Positions 9,769 to 19,555 of a stretch of 64,000 nucleotides of DNA are shown piece after piece. The stretch comes from Leishmania mexicana MHOM/GT/2001/U1103. Lineage: Eukaryota > Euglenozoa > Kinetoplastea > Trypanosomatida > Trypanosomatidae. A program made the position numbers and the translations under genes. Each line of letters begins with the position of its first letter. The stretch's first letter is position 1. The stretch spans positions 1,598,108-1,662,107 of the forward strand of contig NC_018312.1 in assembly GCF_000234665.1 (NCBI RefSeq), in the 5' to 3' direction. The notes beneath the pieces are model-generated. The model saw only the letters and a list, made by a program, of their open reading frames with translations. It did not search any database and had not been told where the DNA came from.

Positions 9769-10750
9769 GAGGGGTGTCACGCTGTTTCCCGCTGCTGCAG
9801 TACGCAAAGCGTGTGATGAGCCGACACGTGACTTCTCACGTTCATCGTTGTCGCTCATCTCTGTCATTGCCGGTTCACCAGTTCTTCGCGTTTACTGATA
9901 GCAGCGGTGTCTCTCTCATTCCCTTCTTTCTTTCGGTTCTCGAGATTCTCCTCGCGTAGCGTCTTTACAAAGCTTAGGAAGTGCCGGGGAAGGGGGCACG
10001 TGTGTGTGTACGTGTGGAGGTGAGTGGAGTGGTGCCACGTATATATATATATATATATACATGCCCGCACCATCTAAGGCACAGCGAACAGAAGAAGGGT
10101 GACTTCCCTCGCTTTTCTTCTCTGATTCGGTCCTTCTCTCTTTTTTTTCGAGTTAGTACAAAGGCATTACTTTTCATATGAAGTTCATTAACACGCGTAG
10201 CACCGGCAAAAAAGAACAGCAACAACAAACGGCTAGACGCGTGCAACACACGCGCGGGCACGCAATACTTTTGTGGCAATCCAAAAGCGATTGTATTAGT
10301 GCCGGAGGCACCACGGGTGCGATACTGGATGAAGTGTAGCGAAACAACAGTGTACACCGTGTGAGATCACCGACTGTGCGTGCGAAGGCGGTGCCTTCGG
10401 ATAAGCAGCACCGGTGGAGTCGCAGGAAACCACCTTTCTCCGCAGGTGTCTTTTTGTTTTCGTATGAGAATGCGCAAAGGCCTGCTGGCGCTCTTCTCAA
10501 ATATCATGTCTTTCATTGCGCGCTCGCTTTCCCTTTCCTCTCCTTTCCCTCTCTTCCGTGGCGCCGTGTATGTTCCTGACACCCGCTACGTCACTTTGCT
10601 GGTTTGAACAGAACCACTGTGAACACCCACGAGCAATCACACCCATACGCATTCCTCACACACACACACACAGCAACATCTATCCAACATACAGCTGAAA
10701 AAAGTCTACGAACAAAATTTTTACAGTGCGTTGCCGCACATTTCTCCGTA
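9769..10750 (+). other. Intergenic region between the ATP synthase subunit gene and STI1
   Basis: This 1-kb spacer has no gene. It holds a TA microsatellite (10040-10060) in the probable 3' UTR half and a strong pyrimidine tract at about 10527-10557. AG dinucleotides follow (for example 10610-10611), then a CA repeat (10656-10672) shortly before the STI1 start. The tract plus AG is the likely spliced-leader acceptor for STI1. Confidence 0.55.
10040..10060. repeat. TA microsatellite
   Basis: This is a run of about ten TA dinucleotides in the spacer after the ATP synthase subunit gene, probably in its 3' UTR. Confidence 0.9.
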
Positions 10751-12388
10751 ATGGACGCAACTGAGCTGAAGAACAAGGGGAACGAAGAGTTCTCCGCCGG
10801 CCGCTATGTGGAGGCGGTGAACTACTTCTCAAAGGCGATCCAGCTGGATGAGCAGAACAGTGTCCTCTACAGCAACCGCTCCGCCTGCTTCGCAGCCATG
10901 CAAAAGTACAAGGACGCGCTAGACGACGCCGACAAGTGCATCTCGATCAAGCCGAATTGGGCCAAAGGCTACGTGCGCCGAGGCGCAGCTCTCCATGGCA
11001 TGCGGCGCTACGACGATGCCATTGCCGCCTACGAAAAGGGGCTCAAGGTGGACCCTTCCAACAGCGGCTGCGCGCAGGGCGTGAAGGACGTCCAGGTAGC
11101 CAAGGCCCGCGAAGCACGTGACCCCATCGCTCGCGTCTTCACCCCGGAAGCGTTCCGCAAGATCCAAGAGAATCCCAAGCTGTCTCTGCTTATGCTGCAG
11201 CCTGACTACGTGAAGATGGTGGACGCCGTCATACGCGACCCTTCCCAGGGCCGGCTGTACATGGAAGACCAGCGCTTTGCCCTGACGCTCATGTACCTGA
11301 GCGGGATGAAGATTCCCAACGATGATGATGATGAGGAGGAACGTCCGTCTGCAAAGGCGGGAGAGACAGCGAAGCGAAGGGAGGAGAGGGCTCTCACCGA
11401 CAACGAGAGGGAGGCCCTGGCGCTCAAGGAGGAGGGGAACAAGCTGTACCTCTCGAAGAAGTTTGAGGAGGCGCTGACTAAGTACCAAGAGGCGCAGGGG
11501 AAAGACCCCAAGAACACTTTGTACATTCTGAACGTCTCGGCCGTGTACTTCGAGCAGGGGGACTACGACAAGTGCATCGCCGAATGCGAGCACGGTATCG
11601 AGCACGGTCGCGAGAACCACTGCGACTACACAATTATTGCGAAGCTCATGACCCGGAACGCCTTGTGCCTCCAGAAGCAGAAGAAGTACGAGGTCGCCAT
11701 CGACCTTTACAAGCGCGCCCTTGTCGAGTGGCGTAACCCCGACACCCTCAAGAAGCTGACGGAGTGCGAGAAGGAGCACCAAAAGGCGGTAGAGGAGGCC
11801 TACATCGATCCTGAGATCGCGAAGCAGAAGAAAGACGAAGGTAACCAGTACTTCAAGGAGGATAAGTTCCCCGAGGCCGTGGCAGCGTATACGGAGGCCA
11901 TCAAGCGCAACCCTGCCGAGCACACCTCCTACAGCAATCGTGCCGCCGCGTACATCAAGCTTGGAGCCTTCAACGACGCCCTCAAGGACGCGGAGAAGTG
12001 CATTGAGCTGAAGCCCGACTTTGTTAAGGGCTACGCGCGCAAGGGTCATGCTTACTTTTGGACAAAGCAGTACAACCGCGCGCTGCAGGCGTACGATGAG
12101 GGCCTCAAGGTGGATCCGAGCAACGCGGACTGCAAGGATGGACGGTATCGCACAATCATGAAGATTCAGGAGATGGCCTCTGGCCAATCCGCGGATGGCG
12201 ACGAGGCGGCGCGCCGCGCCATGGACGATCCTGAAATTGCGGCAATCATGCAAGATAGCTACATGCAACTAGTGCTGAAGGAGATGCAGAACGATCCCAC
12301 GCGCATTCAGGAGTATATGAAGGACTCCGGCATCTCAGCGAAGATCAACAAGCTGATTTCGGCGGGCATCATTCGTTTTGGCCAGTAG
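10751..12388 (+). CDS. STI1: Stress-induced protein STI1 (HOP co-chaperone)
   Basis: This 545-residue protein has the HOP layout. TPR1 is at about 1-110. DP1/STI1 motif 1 is at about 125-185 and contains the Pro/Leu-rich run NPKLSLLMLQPDYVKMV. An acidic linker with DDDDEEE lies near residue 195. TPR2A is at about 215-345 and TPR2B at about 355-475. A C-terminal DP2 motif has MDDPEIAAIM and LKEMQNDPTRIQEYM. It bridges Hsp70 and Hsp90 in the cytosol, and in Leishmania it belongs to the Hsp90 foldosome and is reported as essential and heat-responsive. The start is the ATG giving MDATELKNKGNEEF, the family's usual N-terminus. Length is normal for Leishmania STI1. No oddities were seen. Confidence 0.97.
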   Translation: MDATELKNKGNEEFSAGRYVEAVNYFSKAIQLDEQNSVLYSNRSACFAAMQKYKDALDDADKCISIKPNWAKGYVRRGAALHGMRRYDDAIAAYEKGLKVDPSNSGCAQGVKDVQVAKAREARDPIARVFTPEAFRKIQENPKLSLLMLQPDYVKMVDAVIRDPSQGRLYMEDQRFALTLMYLSGMKIPNDDDDEEERPSAKAGETAKRREERALTDNEREALALKEEGNKLYLSKKFEEALTKYQEAQGKDPKNTLYILNVSAVYFEQGDYDKCIAECEHGIEHGRENHCDYTIIAKLMTRNALCLQKQKKYEVAIDLYKRALVEWRNPDTLKKLTECEKEHQKAVEEAYIDPEIAKQKKDEGNQYFKEDKFPEAVAAYTEAIKRNPAEHTSYSNRAAAYIKLGAFNDALKDAEKCIELKPDFVKGYARKGHAYFWTKQYNRALQAYDEGLKVDPSNADCKDGRYRTIMKIQEMASGQSADGDEAARRAMDDPEIAAIMQDSYMQLVLKEMQNDPTRIQEYMKDSGISAKINKLISAGIIRFGQ

Positions 12389-14057
12389 ACTTCTACGCTG
12401 CCTCATCTTTTCCGTGTCTTTGCGTCGGCGGGGATCGCAAAGAACAATAAAGCAGCGATTCGCATGTGCGAGTAAAGTGCTGCGCCGCTCAAACAAGATG
12501 TCGAGACTGTGGTGCAGATGCGCGTCCTGCGTGAAGGCAATGCAGAGGACGTAAGGGATGTCGTTTGTGAGCCTTTGTGGTTGCGCACACACCCCTTATC
12601 TCCTTCGCTTTGTACCTTTTCCCTTTCTCTTCTTCGCCCCCCTCTCTTCTCCTCACGCTCTCCCTGGCGCGGTGGTGCAACGATTTCGTTTCATTTCCGT
12701 TTGTGGTTCCTCTATTCAACGGTACGATGACGCTAAAGAAGCTGGGCTGCATTCGGGTAGGGCGAAGGTAAAAGACTAGAGGGAGGGAGGGTAGGAGGGG
12801 GGGGGCAGGGGGGGGAGATGCCGTGACCATCACCGCAAAGAATCAAGCAGAAGAAAAGGCCTCCAACAACTGCATTTCCGCGCGTGCTCACCCTCTTCCT
12901 TATCTCTCGCTATCTTGTCAACAGAGACATGAGGGACGTTTGGTAGGAAAAGAGGGGGGACGACGCGCTGCGTCTTTCAGGCACTGGTCACGTGCGTCAC
13001 CCTCTTTCTTCTCTATTGGCACTGTCTGGTTTCTTTTCCCTTTCCCAACATATGGGTCTCGCAAACGACTCCGCACTGAGCAGCCATGTGCTGCGGCGTG
13101 GAGGAAGTACATAGGCGTCACTGATGTGTATGTGCGCGTCAGTGTACGGGCCTGTATGAAGCTTCTAACAGTGTCTGTGTATTTCGAGCGTCTGTATGCG
13201 ATTCTATTAAGCACCGAAGAAGAGACACAAGCGACAGCGAAGAGGGTGGTGTCGGCTTTTCGGGTAATCACTCCCTTCGATAGCTTCTCTGAAGGAGGCT
13301 CTTCCCCAGAGGAATAGACTGCAGATGGGGTGAACGTATATCTGAGGAGTCAACGGAAGACAGTGAAAAGAAGGGTGACACAGAACCATGTTGTTTTCTT
13401 TGTGCCCAGGTGTCACATCGGCGGCGGCGAGCCCGGGCGGGTGGCGATGGAGGCGCACGGGGTGGCACAGAAGCTCACGGGTTGACCGCGCAGCTTCTGG
13501 TTTTATAAGCTGATCATCTTGCTGCGATGCCGCGGTGCACCGTGACGCCCGCAAATACCAAAGAAAACGACCAGAACAAAGCAGGATTAGTAACGAAGGA
13601 GCAGCACAAACGGACAATCGGTAGGGGACGCGTCTGGTGGTGTAGTTGACAGCGATCACTCTCGCGGTCACGACAGCGTGCTGCAGGAATACATCCCAGG
13701 TGTCTACTGAGGTAGATAGAGGCGCACTCACCCATAGTCAGGCAACCACTTTGGTGTCCCCTCCCTCTCAACTTCCTCTGCTTGCCCACGCTCGCCATGC
13801 CTCGTGCGCACCATACACTCGCCCATCGATACATGGACGCTGTTACTGTTTTGCTCCTTTTCCATGGTGCCTCTCTCGTAGCTTAAACATACAGCAACAA
13901 CACTAGATCTTGTGGCTTCCTCACTAGAGGAACTCCATCGTCCACAGTTAGTCCCCTGGTTGCTATCGTCCGGGACCCTCGCACGCGAAACGTGCATAGC
14001 TACACCTCTCTTCCAATAACATAACACCACAACGGTGTGTGCGTGTCTGTGCCCTTC
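12389..14057 (+). other. Intergenic region between STI1 and the EFHC1-like gene
   Basis: This 1.7-kb spacer has no gene. It contains a pyrimidine block at about 12598-12665, a strongly G-rich tract at 12779-12818, and a second pyrimidine block at about 13757-13787. AG follows at 13879-13880 and at further positions before the downstream ATG. The first block probably drives polyadenylation of STI1 mRNA or is an alternative acceptor. The second is the likelier acceptor region for the EFHC1-like gene. Confidence 0.5.
12779..12818 (+). repeat. G-rich tract, potential G-quadruplex
   Basis: At least six separated G runs of three to nine bases lie within 40 bp (pattern GGGAGGGAGGGTAGG followed by longer G runs). 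The tract sits in the STI1 downstream spacer on the coding strand, so it would be in the STI1 3' UTR or intergenic RNA. Confidence 0.7.
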
Positions 14058-16643
14058 ATGTCCTCCGATCCGCAGCTCCGCCTCTCCATGGCGAACCAGA
14101 GCAACGTGCCAAAGGAGTACGTTCGCGCTGTGGATCCGCAGCTCCTTCCCCCGCGCGTGGGGCACAACTGGAATGACCAGGCGTTTCGCTTTAAGCAAGG
14201 CAAGCCGCAGCAGCTGGAGGCGGAGTTCCGCGGCACGCGCGTGTTTCCTGCCACGCGAAACAGCACGTTCCCAGCACCGGCCCCAGACATGTGCCGCACT
14301 GCGCAGCAGCTGGTCGATGCCTTGATGTCTTCTTCCCTCAACCGAAACTCTGCCACGCGCAAAGCTCGCGCTGCTGCGAATTTGCGCCACGTGACACTGG
14401 AGGACAAGGTGCTGCGCTTCTACGCTTTCTTCAACGAGCCGGCTCCCGAGGCGGGGGCGGCCTCGTTTTGGCACCGCAAGGTGGTGATTAGCTTCTTCCC
14501 CGTCGACGACACAATCCTCATCGAGGAGCCGCGCATCATCAACAGCGGGCTTGACGGCGGCGTGTTTCTGAAGCGGCAGAAGGTGGTCGCTAATCCGCGG
14601 CAGCGAGAGCAGTTCCCTGGTGAGGAGTACGTGTCCCTCAACTTCTTCAACGTGGGGAGCTCGGTGCGGCTCAACGCCACTGACTTCTTTTTGTACGACT
14701 GCGACGACTTCACACGGGACTTCCTCACAGCCCTCGGCATCGAGGTAGGGGCGCCAGTGGAGTGCCCGGACGACCTGTTTATGTCCGAGTACGGGCGATA
14801 TCAGGAGCGACTCAAGTCTGGCAAGTTCGGCTTGCTGTCTCAGGACTATAGCGCCGATGAGGTGGAGCATTCCGTCCGCTTCATCCGTGACGGTGGAAAG
14901 ATGCTCCGCTTCTACGCTATCCTCGACGAGCGCGACAGCGTTCCTGGTGGGATGGTGCGAAACCTGGAGGTGATGTTGTTTGTTGAGGACAACTCCATTG
15001 CTATTCTGCAGCGGCAGAGCTCTTCAGAGAGCTGCCAGGGCCTGTACCTGTCGCGATGCTGGCTTCCTAAGAGTGGGTCGGTGGCCAAAGCGAACGAGCT
15101 GACGTTTGCACATCGCGTGAACGGACAGCGCGAGCCAGAGATGGGCATCCCAGACGCCTACTACCGCGAGGTGGATCTGGACGTCGGCTTGACGCTGAAC
15201 GTCTTCGGCCGCTCAGTCCTTCTGTACGACTGCGATGACTACACACGCGAATTTTTCATGGAGCGCTACGGCGTTTCTTTGCGGCCGCCTGTCGATGTGT
15301 CGAGTTACTTTCAGGGAGACGCGCGCCGCACGGTACTCGGGACAGAGGCACCAACGAAGAGCCTCCTTGGAGACAGTGTGAGAAGTGTGGTGGGGAAACC
15401 AGCTACCGCCGCGGAAGGCGGGGACGCCGACGGAGGCGTCACCGTTTCCTCGGCCAATGCCGCCGTAGGGGCGCAAGGCACGCCGACCGACACGCTCCGT
15501 TTCCGTGCTGTGCTCGCCCGCCCCGCCAATCATGACGACGAGCAGCGCCGCTTCACCATCACCTACTACACCAACTCGGAGGAGTTCATGGTGTATGAGA
15601 GTGCGTACCCGAAGGCCGGGATCAACGGTGGCTGCATGTGGAAGCGAAGGAAGGTGATGAAGATTCCGCCGAAGCCTGTCCCACGCAACGCGCTGAAACC
15701 GCCGGCCGTCCCGGGGGAGGTGCCGCACTACACCCTCTCCGATCTGGGTGAGGGCAAGGAGGTCGTCATCAACGGTCTACCGCTGCGGCTTTACAGGATG
15801 GACGCGCACACCGCCACCTTTTACGCCCGCTGCGCCGGTACGCTGCCGGAGGACACTGCTGGCGGGTCAGGGATGGTGACAGATGCGACGGGGGCGATGG
15901 TGACGGTAGACCATCTCGTCTCGGAGCTTCGCAGCTACCTTCACTCCCGCTATGGAACTGGGGTAGCCTCGTTTCTGGCCCTCGATCGCGACCGCGACGG
16001 TATTGTCAGTTTGCCCGAGTTCACGATGGCAATGAAGGCGTTCCAGATCACGGAAGACAGGGGCGCCGCGGCTGCCATCTTCGCGCATATCGCCCCCGCG
16101 CGTGATACAGGGTACTTCACTTCTGTAGATCTGATGAAGTGGATGGACGCCGTCGGCGATGAGCATAGGACAGGCTCTGTACGGATTGCCAGCATGCCAA
16201 GCGGCGGCAGGGAGGCTGAGCTGAAGGAGATCGAGCGGCGTGCGTTGCGCTCAAAGGTGCTGCGGGAGCTCAAGTCTCGCCTGGACGCGCGGTGCTGGAA
16301 AGGGGCGGACATGTTTCGCCTGGCGTCCACCATGCCGCGTGCCTACTGTGGCCGTCGGGGTGACCTGTACTCTTTCACGAACCCAGACCGCGACACAGTC
16401 ATCACCCCAGTGCAGCTGCGCCGCTGCATCGAGGAGATACTCACCGGTGCCCCCACCACCGCGGAGATGGCGTGTCTATTAGAATTCTTCTTTCCTAGTC
16501 TGCCAACGGAGGCCTACACTCAAACCCGCGACAACGGCACAACGTACGCCGTTGACTTGAATGAGTTCCAGAAACGCTACTACGTGATGACGAAGGAGAC
16601 GATGCTGCCGGACGACGATCCCGCTGGCGCCTCAAGCTCGTAG
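14058..16643 (+). CDS. EFHC1/Rib72-like axonemal protein with three DM10 domains and EF-hand
   Basis: This 861-residue protein has three DM10 domains, at about 110-225, 275-400 and 475-585. Each shows the LRFYA-type opening (VLRFYAFF, MLRFYAIL, TLRFRAVL), and the first two close with a DCDDFTRDF/DCDDYTREF motif. An EF-hand-like region follows, with a clear loop DRDRDGIVSLPEF near 642-654 and weaker pairs further on. This is the architecture of EFHC1, EFHC2 and Chlamydomonas Rib72, microtubule inner proteins of doublet A-tubules. It therefore very likely acts in the flagellar axoneme. I chose the ATG at 14058. The frame extends upstream only through non-ATG codons. Confidence 0.9.
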   Translation: MSSDPQLRLSMANQSNVPKEYVRAVDPQLLPPRVGHNWNDQAFRFKQGKPQQLEAEFRGTRVFPATRNSTFPAPAPDMCRTAQQLVDALMSSSLNRNSATRKARAAANLRHVTLEDKVLRFYAFFNEPAPEAGAASFWHRKVVISFFPVDDTILIEEPRIINSGLDGGVFLKRQKVVANPRQREQFPGEEYVSLNFFNVGSSVRLNATDFFLYDCDDFTRDFLTALGIEVGAPVECPDDLFMSEYGRYQERLKSGKFGLLSQDYSADEVEHSVRFIRDGGKMLRFYAILDERDSVPGGMVRNLEVMLFVEDNSIAILQRQSSSESCQGLYLSRCWLPKSGSVAKANELTFAHRVNGQREPEMGIPDAYYREVDLDVGLTLNVFGRSVLLYDCDDYTREFFMERYGVSLRPPVDVSSYFQGDARRTVLGTEAPTKSLLGDSVRSVVGKPATAAEGGDADGGVTVSSANAAVGAQGTPTDTLRFRAVLARPANHDDEQRRFTITYYTNSEEFMVYESAYPKAGINGGCMWKRRKVMKIPPKPVPRNALKPPAVPGEVPHYTLSDLGEGKEVVINGLPLRLYRMDAHTATFYARCAGTLPEDTAGGSGMVTDATGAMVTVDHLVSELRSYLHSRYGTGVASFLALDRDRDGIVSLPEFTMAMKAFQITEDRGAAAAIFAHIAPARDTGYFTSVDLMKWMDAVGDEHRTGSVRIASMPSGGREAELKEIERRALRSKVLRELKSRLDARCWKGADMFRLASTMPRAYCGRRGDLYSFTNPDRDTVITPVQLRRCIEEILTGAPTTAEMACLLEFFFPSLPTEAYTQTRDNGTTYAVDLNEFQKRYYVMTKETMLPDDDPAGASSS

Positions 16644-18439
16644 CAAAAGGGGGACAAGAGAGAGGGAGAGAGAGGAGTGGGCTTGTCTGTCTCTTTGCCT
16701 CCCTTCTCTTCCCGAGCATGGTTTGGTTTGGCTTGCTCTTTCTCCTCCTCCTCCTCCCTCTCTCTCCTGCTGCTTGAATGGATGGTTTGCAATGGAGGCG
16801 CGAGTAACGCCGTTGATGCAGGCCACACCCTCCGTCGTTTTCGTCTCCTCTCCGTCCGACCGCATCCCCTCCTCTTTTTTTTCAGTGGCGGCTGCTGGTT
16901 GTCGTTGCGAATCTTGCCGAACCGCATGTTGATATGGGAGCGTTGGGATGTCTCCGTCTCTTTCTCCCCCCTCTGTGGATCTGTTCACCCCCTTTTTTTC
17001 TCCCTTGAATGTAAACTACAAAACGGGATCGCGCTGTGGTCCCCCTTCTCTCTTCCCTTCAGCAGCTTTCCTTTACCCGGGTGCCTTTTTCTGTTCTCTC
17101 TCTGTGCCGTGTTTCCATCTTCTCTGCCACCCGGAGGACGGGAAGGACAAATTTGAATCGTCAAATCAAAAGAGGCGTGACCTCCCCCCTCACGCCACCC
17201 TCCTTACCACCCCCAGCTCCCGCTCCCCTTACTGGGCCTCCTTCGTGCAGGGATATACAGCAGGCATACGACAGCGACATAGTGCTGAGTTCGCGTTTGC
17301 AAGCGCAGCGAAGGTGCTTTAAAAGCGCTGTTTTTTTTTGTGCTATACCCGTCCGGTAGTCTGCGGTGGTGGTGCCTGCACAGGTTGTGCATGAGCGTGT
17401 GTAGCCATGTATGGATAACCCCACTCTAAGCACGTCTGTGGGTGCGTGTGGCGCACTCTCTCAGGTGCACCGACACCTCGCTTTCTGAAATGGGTTCCAT
17501 GGCCCCCGTGCCCTCTCCCGTACCACCCTTCCCTCTGTCTCTCTTTCTTCCTCTGACCTTGACATTCGACCGCAGCGTACGTGCGTGTGCTTCTACCCCG
17601 TCTAACAGAGGGACAGCAACGTTGGCGACAACAGCAAAAGTGAGAGAACAGGAAGGACAATAACGCTTTCACCGTTTTCTCCGTTGCGCTGTCTGCTGTT
17701 TGTGTGGCTCATGAGCATCCATTATAACCTCCAGAGTCACACCGAGTGGGGATCTGGGAGCTTTTGTTCGAGGTCGAGCGATCCAAAACAACAACGAAGA
17801 CACTCCTGCAACACAGGTGACAGGCTCACAGAGTTTTTCTCGGCGATACGCAGGGCACGCCACGGACGCGGCCACCCTCCTCTTCGGCTCTTCTTTCACA
17901 CCCGCTGTCTTTCAGTGGGTGCGAGGGGATACGGGGTTTTGGTTTGTGTCCTCTGATCTGTTTTTCTTGCTTTCCCCTCCTCCCCCTCCTCTTCCCCCTT
18001 TGACCTTTATCATATCGAAGAACAGGCGTTTCACCTACACAAACAAAAAAACGCGTGTCGCTTATCGGGTCGTATTTTGGTGATTGGAGGTAGCTCTTCT
18101 CTCCCACCTCCTGAAAACAAAGACACATATATATATATTTAGACTATACATGCAAGGAAAAAAACCAAAGTGGGAAACGGAAGAATCACCGCTGTAAAGT
18201 GGGAGGCGAACGAGACACAGGGAAGCAAAAAAAAAGGAGGCGGTGGTGGCGGGGACGGCAGGCGATATACACCCACTCGCACTGTGCCGCCCCGTTTTTT
18301 TTTCTTTCTTCTTCTGCTTCCTCCTGCGCGCCCTTTTCCCTCCTCCTTTCATGTGTGGGCCGATCGCGGCGCTCGAATCTTTTCCCCTGTCCTGTTCCAT
18401 TTTTACCCCTTTCCCAGTGCCCACGGATTGTCCTCGAAA
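16644..18439 (+). other. Intergenic region between the EFHC1-like and PRPP synthetase genes
   Basis: This 1.8-kb spacer is very rich in pyrimidine blocks (16681-16777, 16940-17125, 17480-17560, 17965-18005 and 18292-18417). It has a short TA run near 18128 and no coding content. The last block ends in CAG just before the PRPP synthetase ATG. Confidence 0.55.
18292..18417 (+). promoter_or_regulatory. Strong trans-splice acceptor for PRPP synthetase
   Basis: A pyrimidine-dominated stretch of more than 100 bases (long T runs, TTCTTTCTTCTTC, CCCTTTTCCCTCC, ACCCCTTTCCCAG) ends at AG 18416-18417, 22 bases before the ATG at 18440. The tract and first downstream AG fit the kinetoplastid spliced-leader acceptor rule well, giving a predicted short 5' UTR. 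Confidence 0.65.
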
Positions 18440-19555
18440 ATGCCCGTTTCTCCTCTCTGCGATCAGCTGAAGCGCATAGAGAAGGCGTACTTCTACCAGC
18501 CGGGGAAGATGACGGAGGTGCATGCGATAAGTGGCACCGTGAGTCCGCACATGGAGAGGCGCGACTACTCGCGCCCGTTCTGCCTAGTCTCCGGTAACGG
18601 GAATCGTCCGCTGGCAGAGGCGGTGGCGCTCCTGATGGGCACCCACACCCACCACACGTCTGTGACGCAGTACTCTAACGGCGAGGTGAACGTGCGCATC
18701 AACGAGTGCGTGCTCGGCGCTGATGTCTACATCATTCAGAGCACGACCGGAAACGAGATCATCGACATTAATACGGCGCTCATGGAGCTGCTCCTGCTGA
18801 TCCGCAAGATGCGTCTGAGCAATGCAAAGAGTGTGACTGTCATCGCCCCCTTTTTCGGGTACGCTCGCCAGGACCGAAAGACGAGCCTGCGCGGACCCAT
18901 CTCCGCCTCCGTGGTCGCGGGCATGATCGTGAAGATGGGCGTAAACCGTCTGGCTTCTCTGGACCTGCATTCGAACCAGATTCAAGGTTTTTTTGACAAC
19001 ATTTCGGTGGACAACCTGCTCATGGCGCACGAGTTTGCGCGGTACCTGCACGACCAGCCGTGGTTCAACGTCGATCAAATGGTGGTTGTCTCGCCTGATG
19101 CGGGGGGTGTGGAGCGGGCAAAGCAGCTGGCCGATATTCTGCAGGTGGGCCGCATCGTCACCATCGTGAAGCGGCGGATTGCGGCTGGAAAGGTGGATAC
19201 GATGCAGAGCGTGGGTGAGGTGGCTGGCTTCACCTGCATCATCGTAGACGACATGATCGACACCGGCGGCACACTGGTGAAGGCATGTGAGCTTCTGAAG
19301 GAACTCGGTGCGGTGCGCGTGATGGCGTGTTGCACGCACGGCATCCTCACGAGCCCCTGCCCGGAGCGCATCAACAACTGCAGCGCCCTTGAGCAGCTTG
19401 TGGTGTCTGACTCCATCCCGCAAGAGGAGCACCAAAAGGTGATCCCCAAGTTGACGGTGCTCACCATTGCGCCTCTTATCGCAGCCGTCATTCACCAGTA
19501 CTTGAACGAGGAAAGCGTCAGTTCCCTCTTCCCCCCATCACTGCGGGACAGCTAA
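18440..19555 (+). CDS. Ribose-phosphate pyrophosphokinase (PRPP synthetase)
   Basis: This 371-residue enzyme makes 5-phosphoribosyl-1-pyrophosphate from ribose 5-phosphate and ATP for nucleotide salvage and pyrimidine synthesis. Visible signatures include SGNGNRPLAEAVA and YSNGEVNVRI near the N-terminus, and the flexible-loop region FFGYARQDRK near residue 140. The metal/ribose segment LASLDLHSNQIQGFF, the VVSPDAGGVERAKQLAD motif, and the PRPP-binding loop VDDMIDTGGTLVKA near 269-282 follow. It is longer than the usual 310-330 residues because of an N-terminal extension (about 40) and a C-terminal tail. I see no clear PTS1 at the C-terminus (ends RDS). The start lies directly after a strong acceptor; a second ATG at 18509 is possible. 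Confidence 0.95.
   Translation: MPVSPLCDQLKRIEKAYFYQPGKMTEVHAISGTVSPHMERRDYSRPFCLVSGNGNRPLAEAVALLMGTHTHHTSVTQYSNGEVNVRINECVLGADVYIIQSTTGNEIIDINTALMELLLLIRKMRLSNAKSVTVIAPFFGYARQDRKTSLRGPISASVVAGMIVKMGVNRLASLDLHSNQIQGFFDNISVDNLLMAHEFARYLHDQPWFNVDQMVVVSPDAGGVERAKQLADILQVGRIVTIVKRRIAAGKVDTMQSVGEVAGFTCIIVDDMIDTGGTLVKACELLKELGAVRVMACCTHGILTSPCPERINNCSALEQLVVSDSIPQEEHQKVIPKLTVLTIAPLIAAVIHQYLNEESVSSLFPPSLRDS

Noticed and set aside
8596..9867. A 423-codon minus-strand frame over the ATP synthase subunit gene
   Set aside because: Antisense shadow; Leu/His-rich composition typical of reading GC-biased codons backwards, and opposite to the transcription direction of the cluster.
10919..12268. A 449-codon minus-strand frame inside STI1
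   Set aside because: It is the antisense shadow of a strongly coding gene with G/C-rich third positions.
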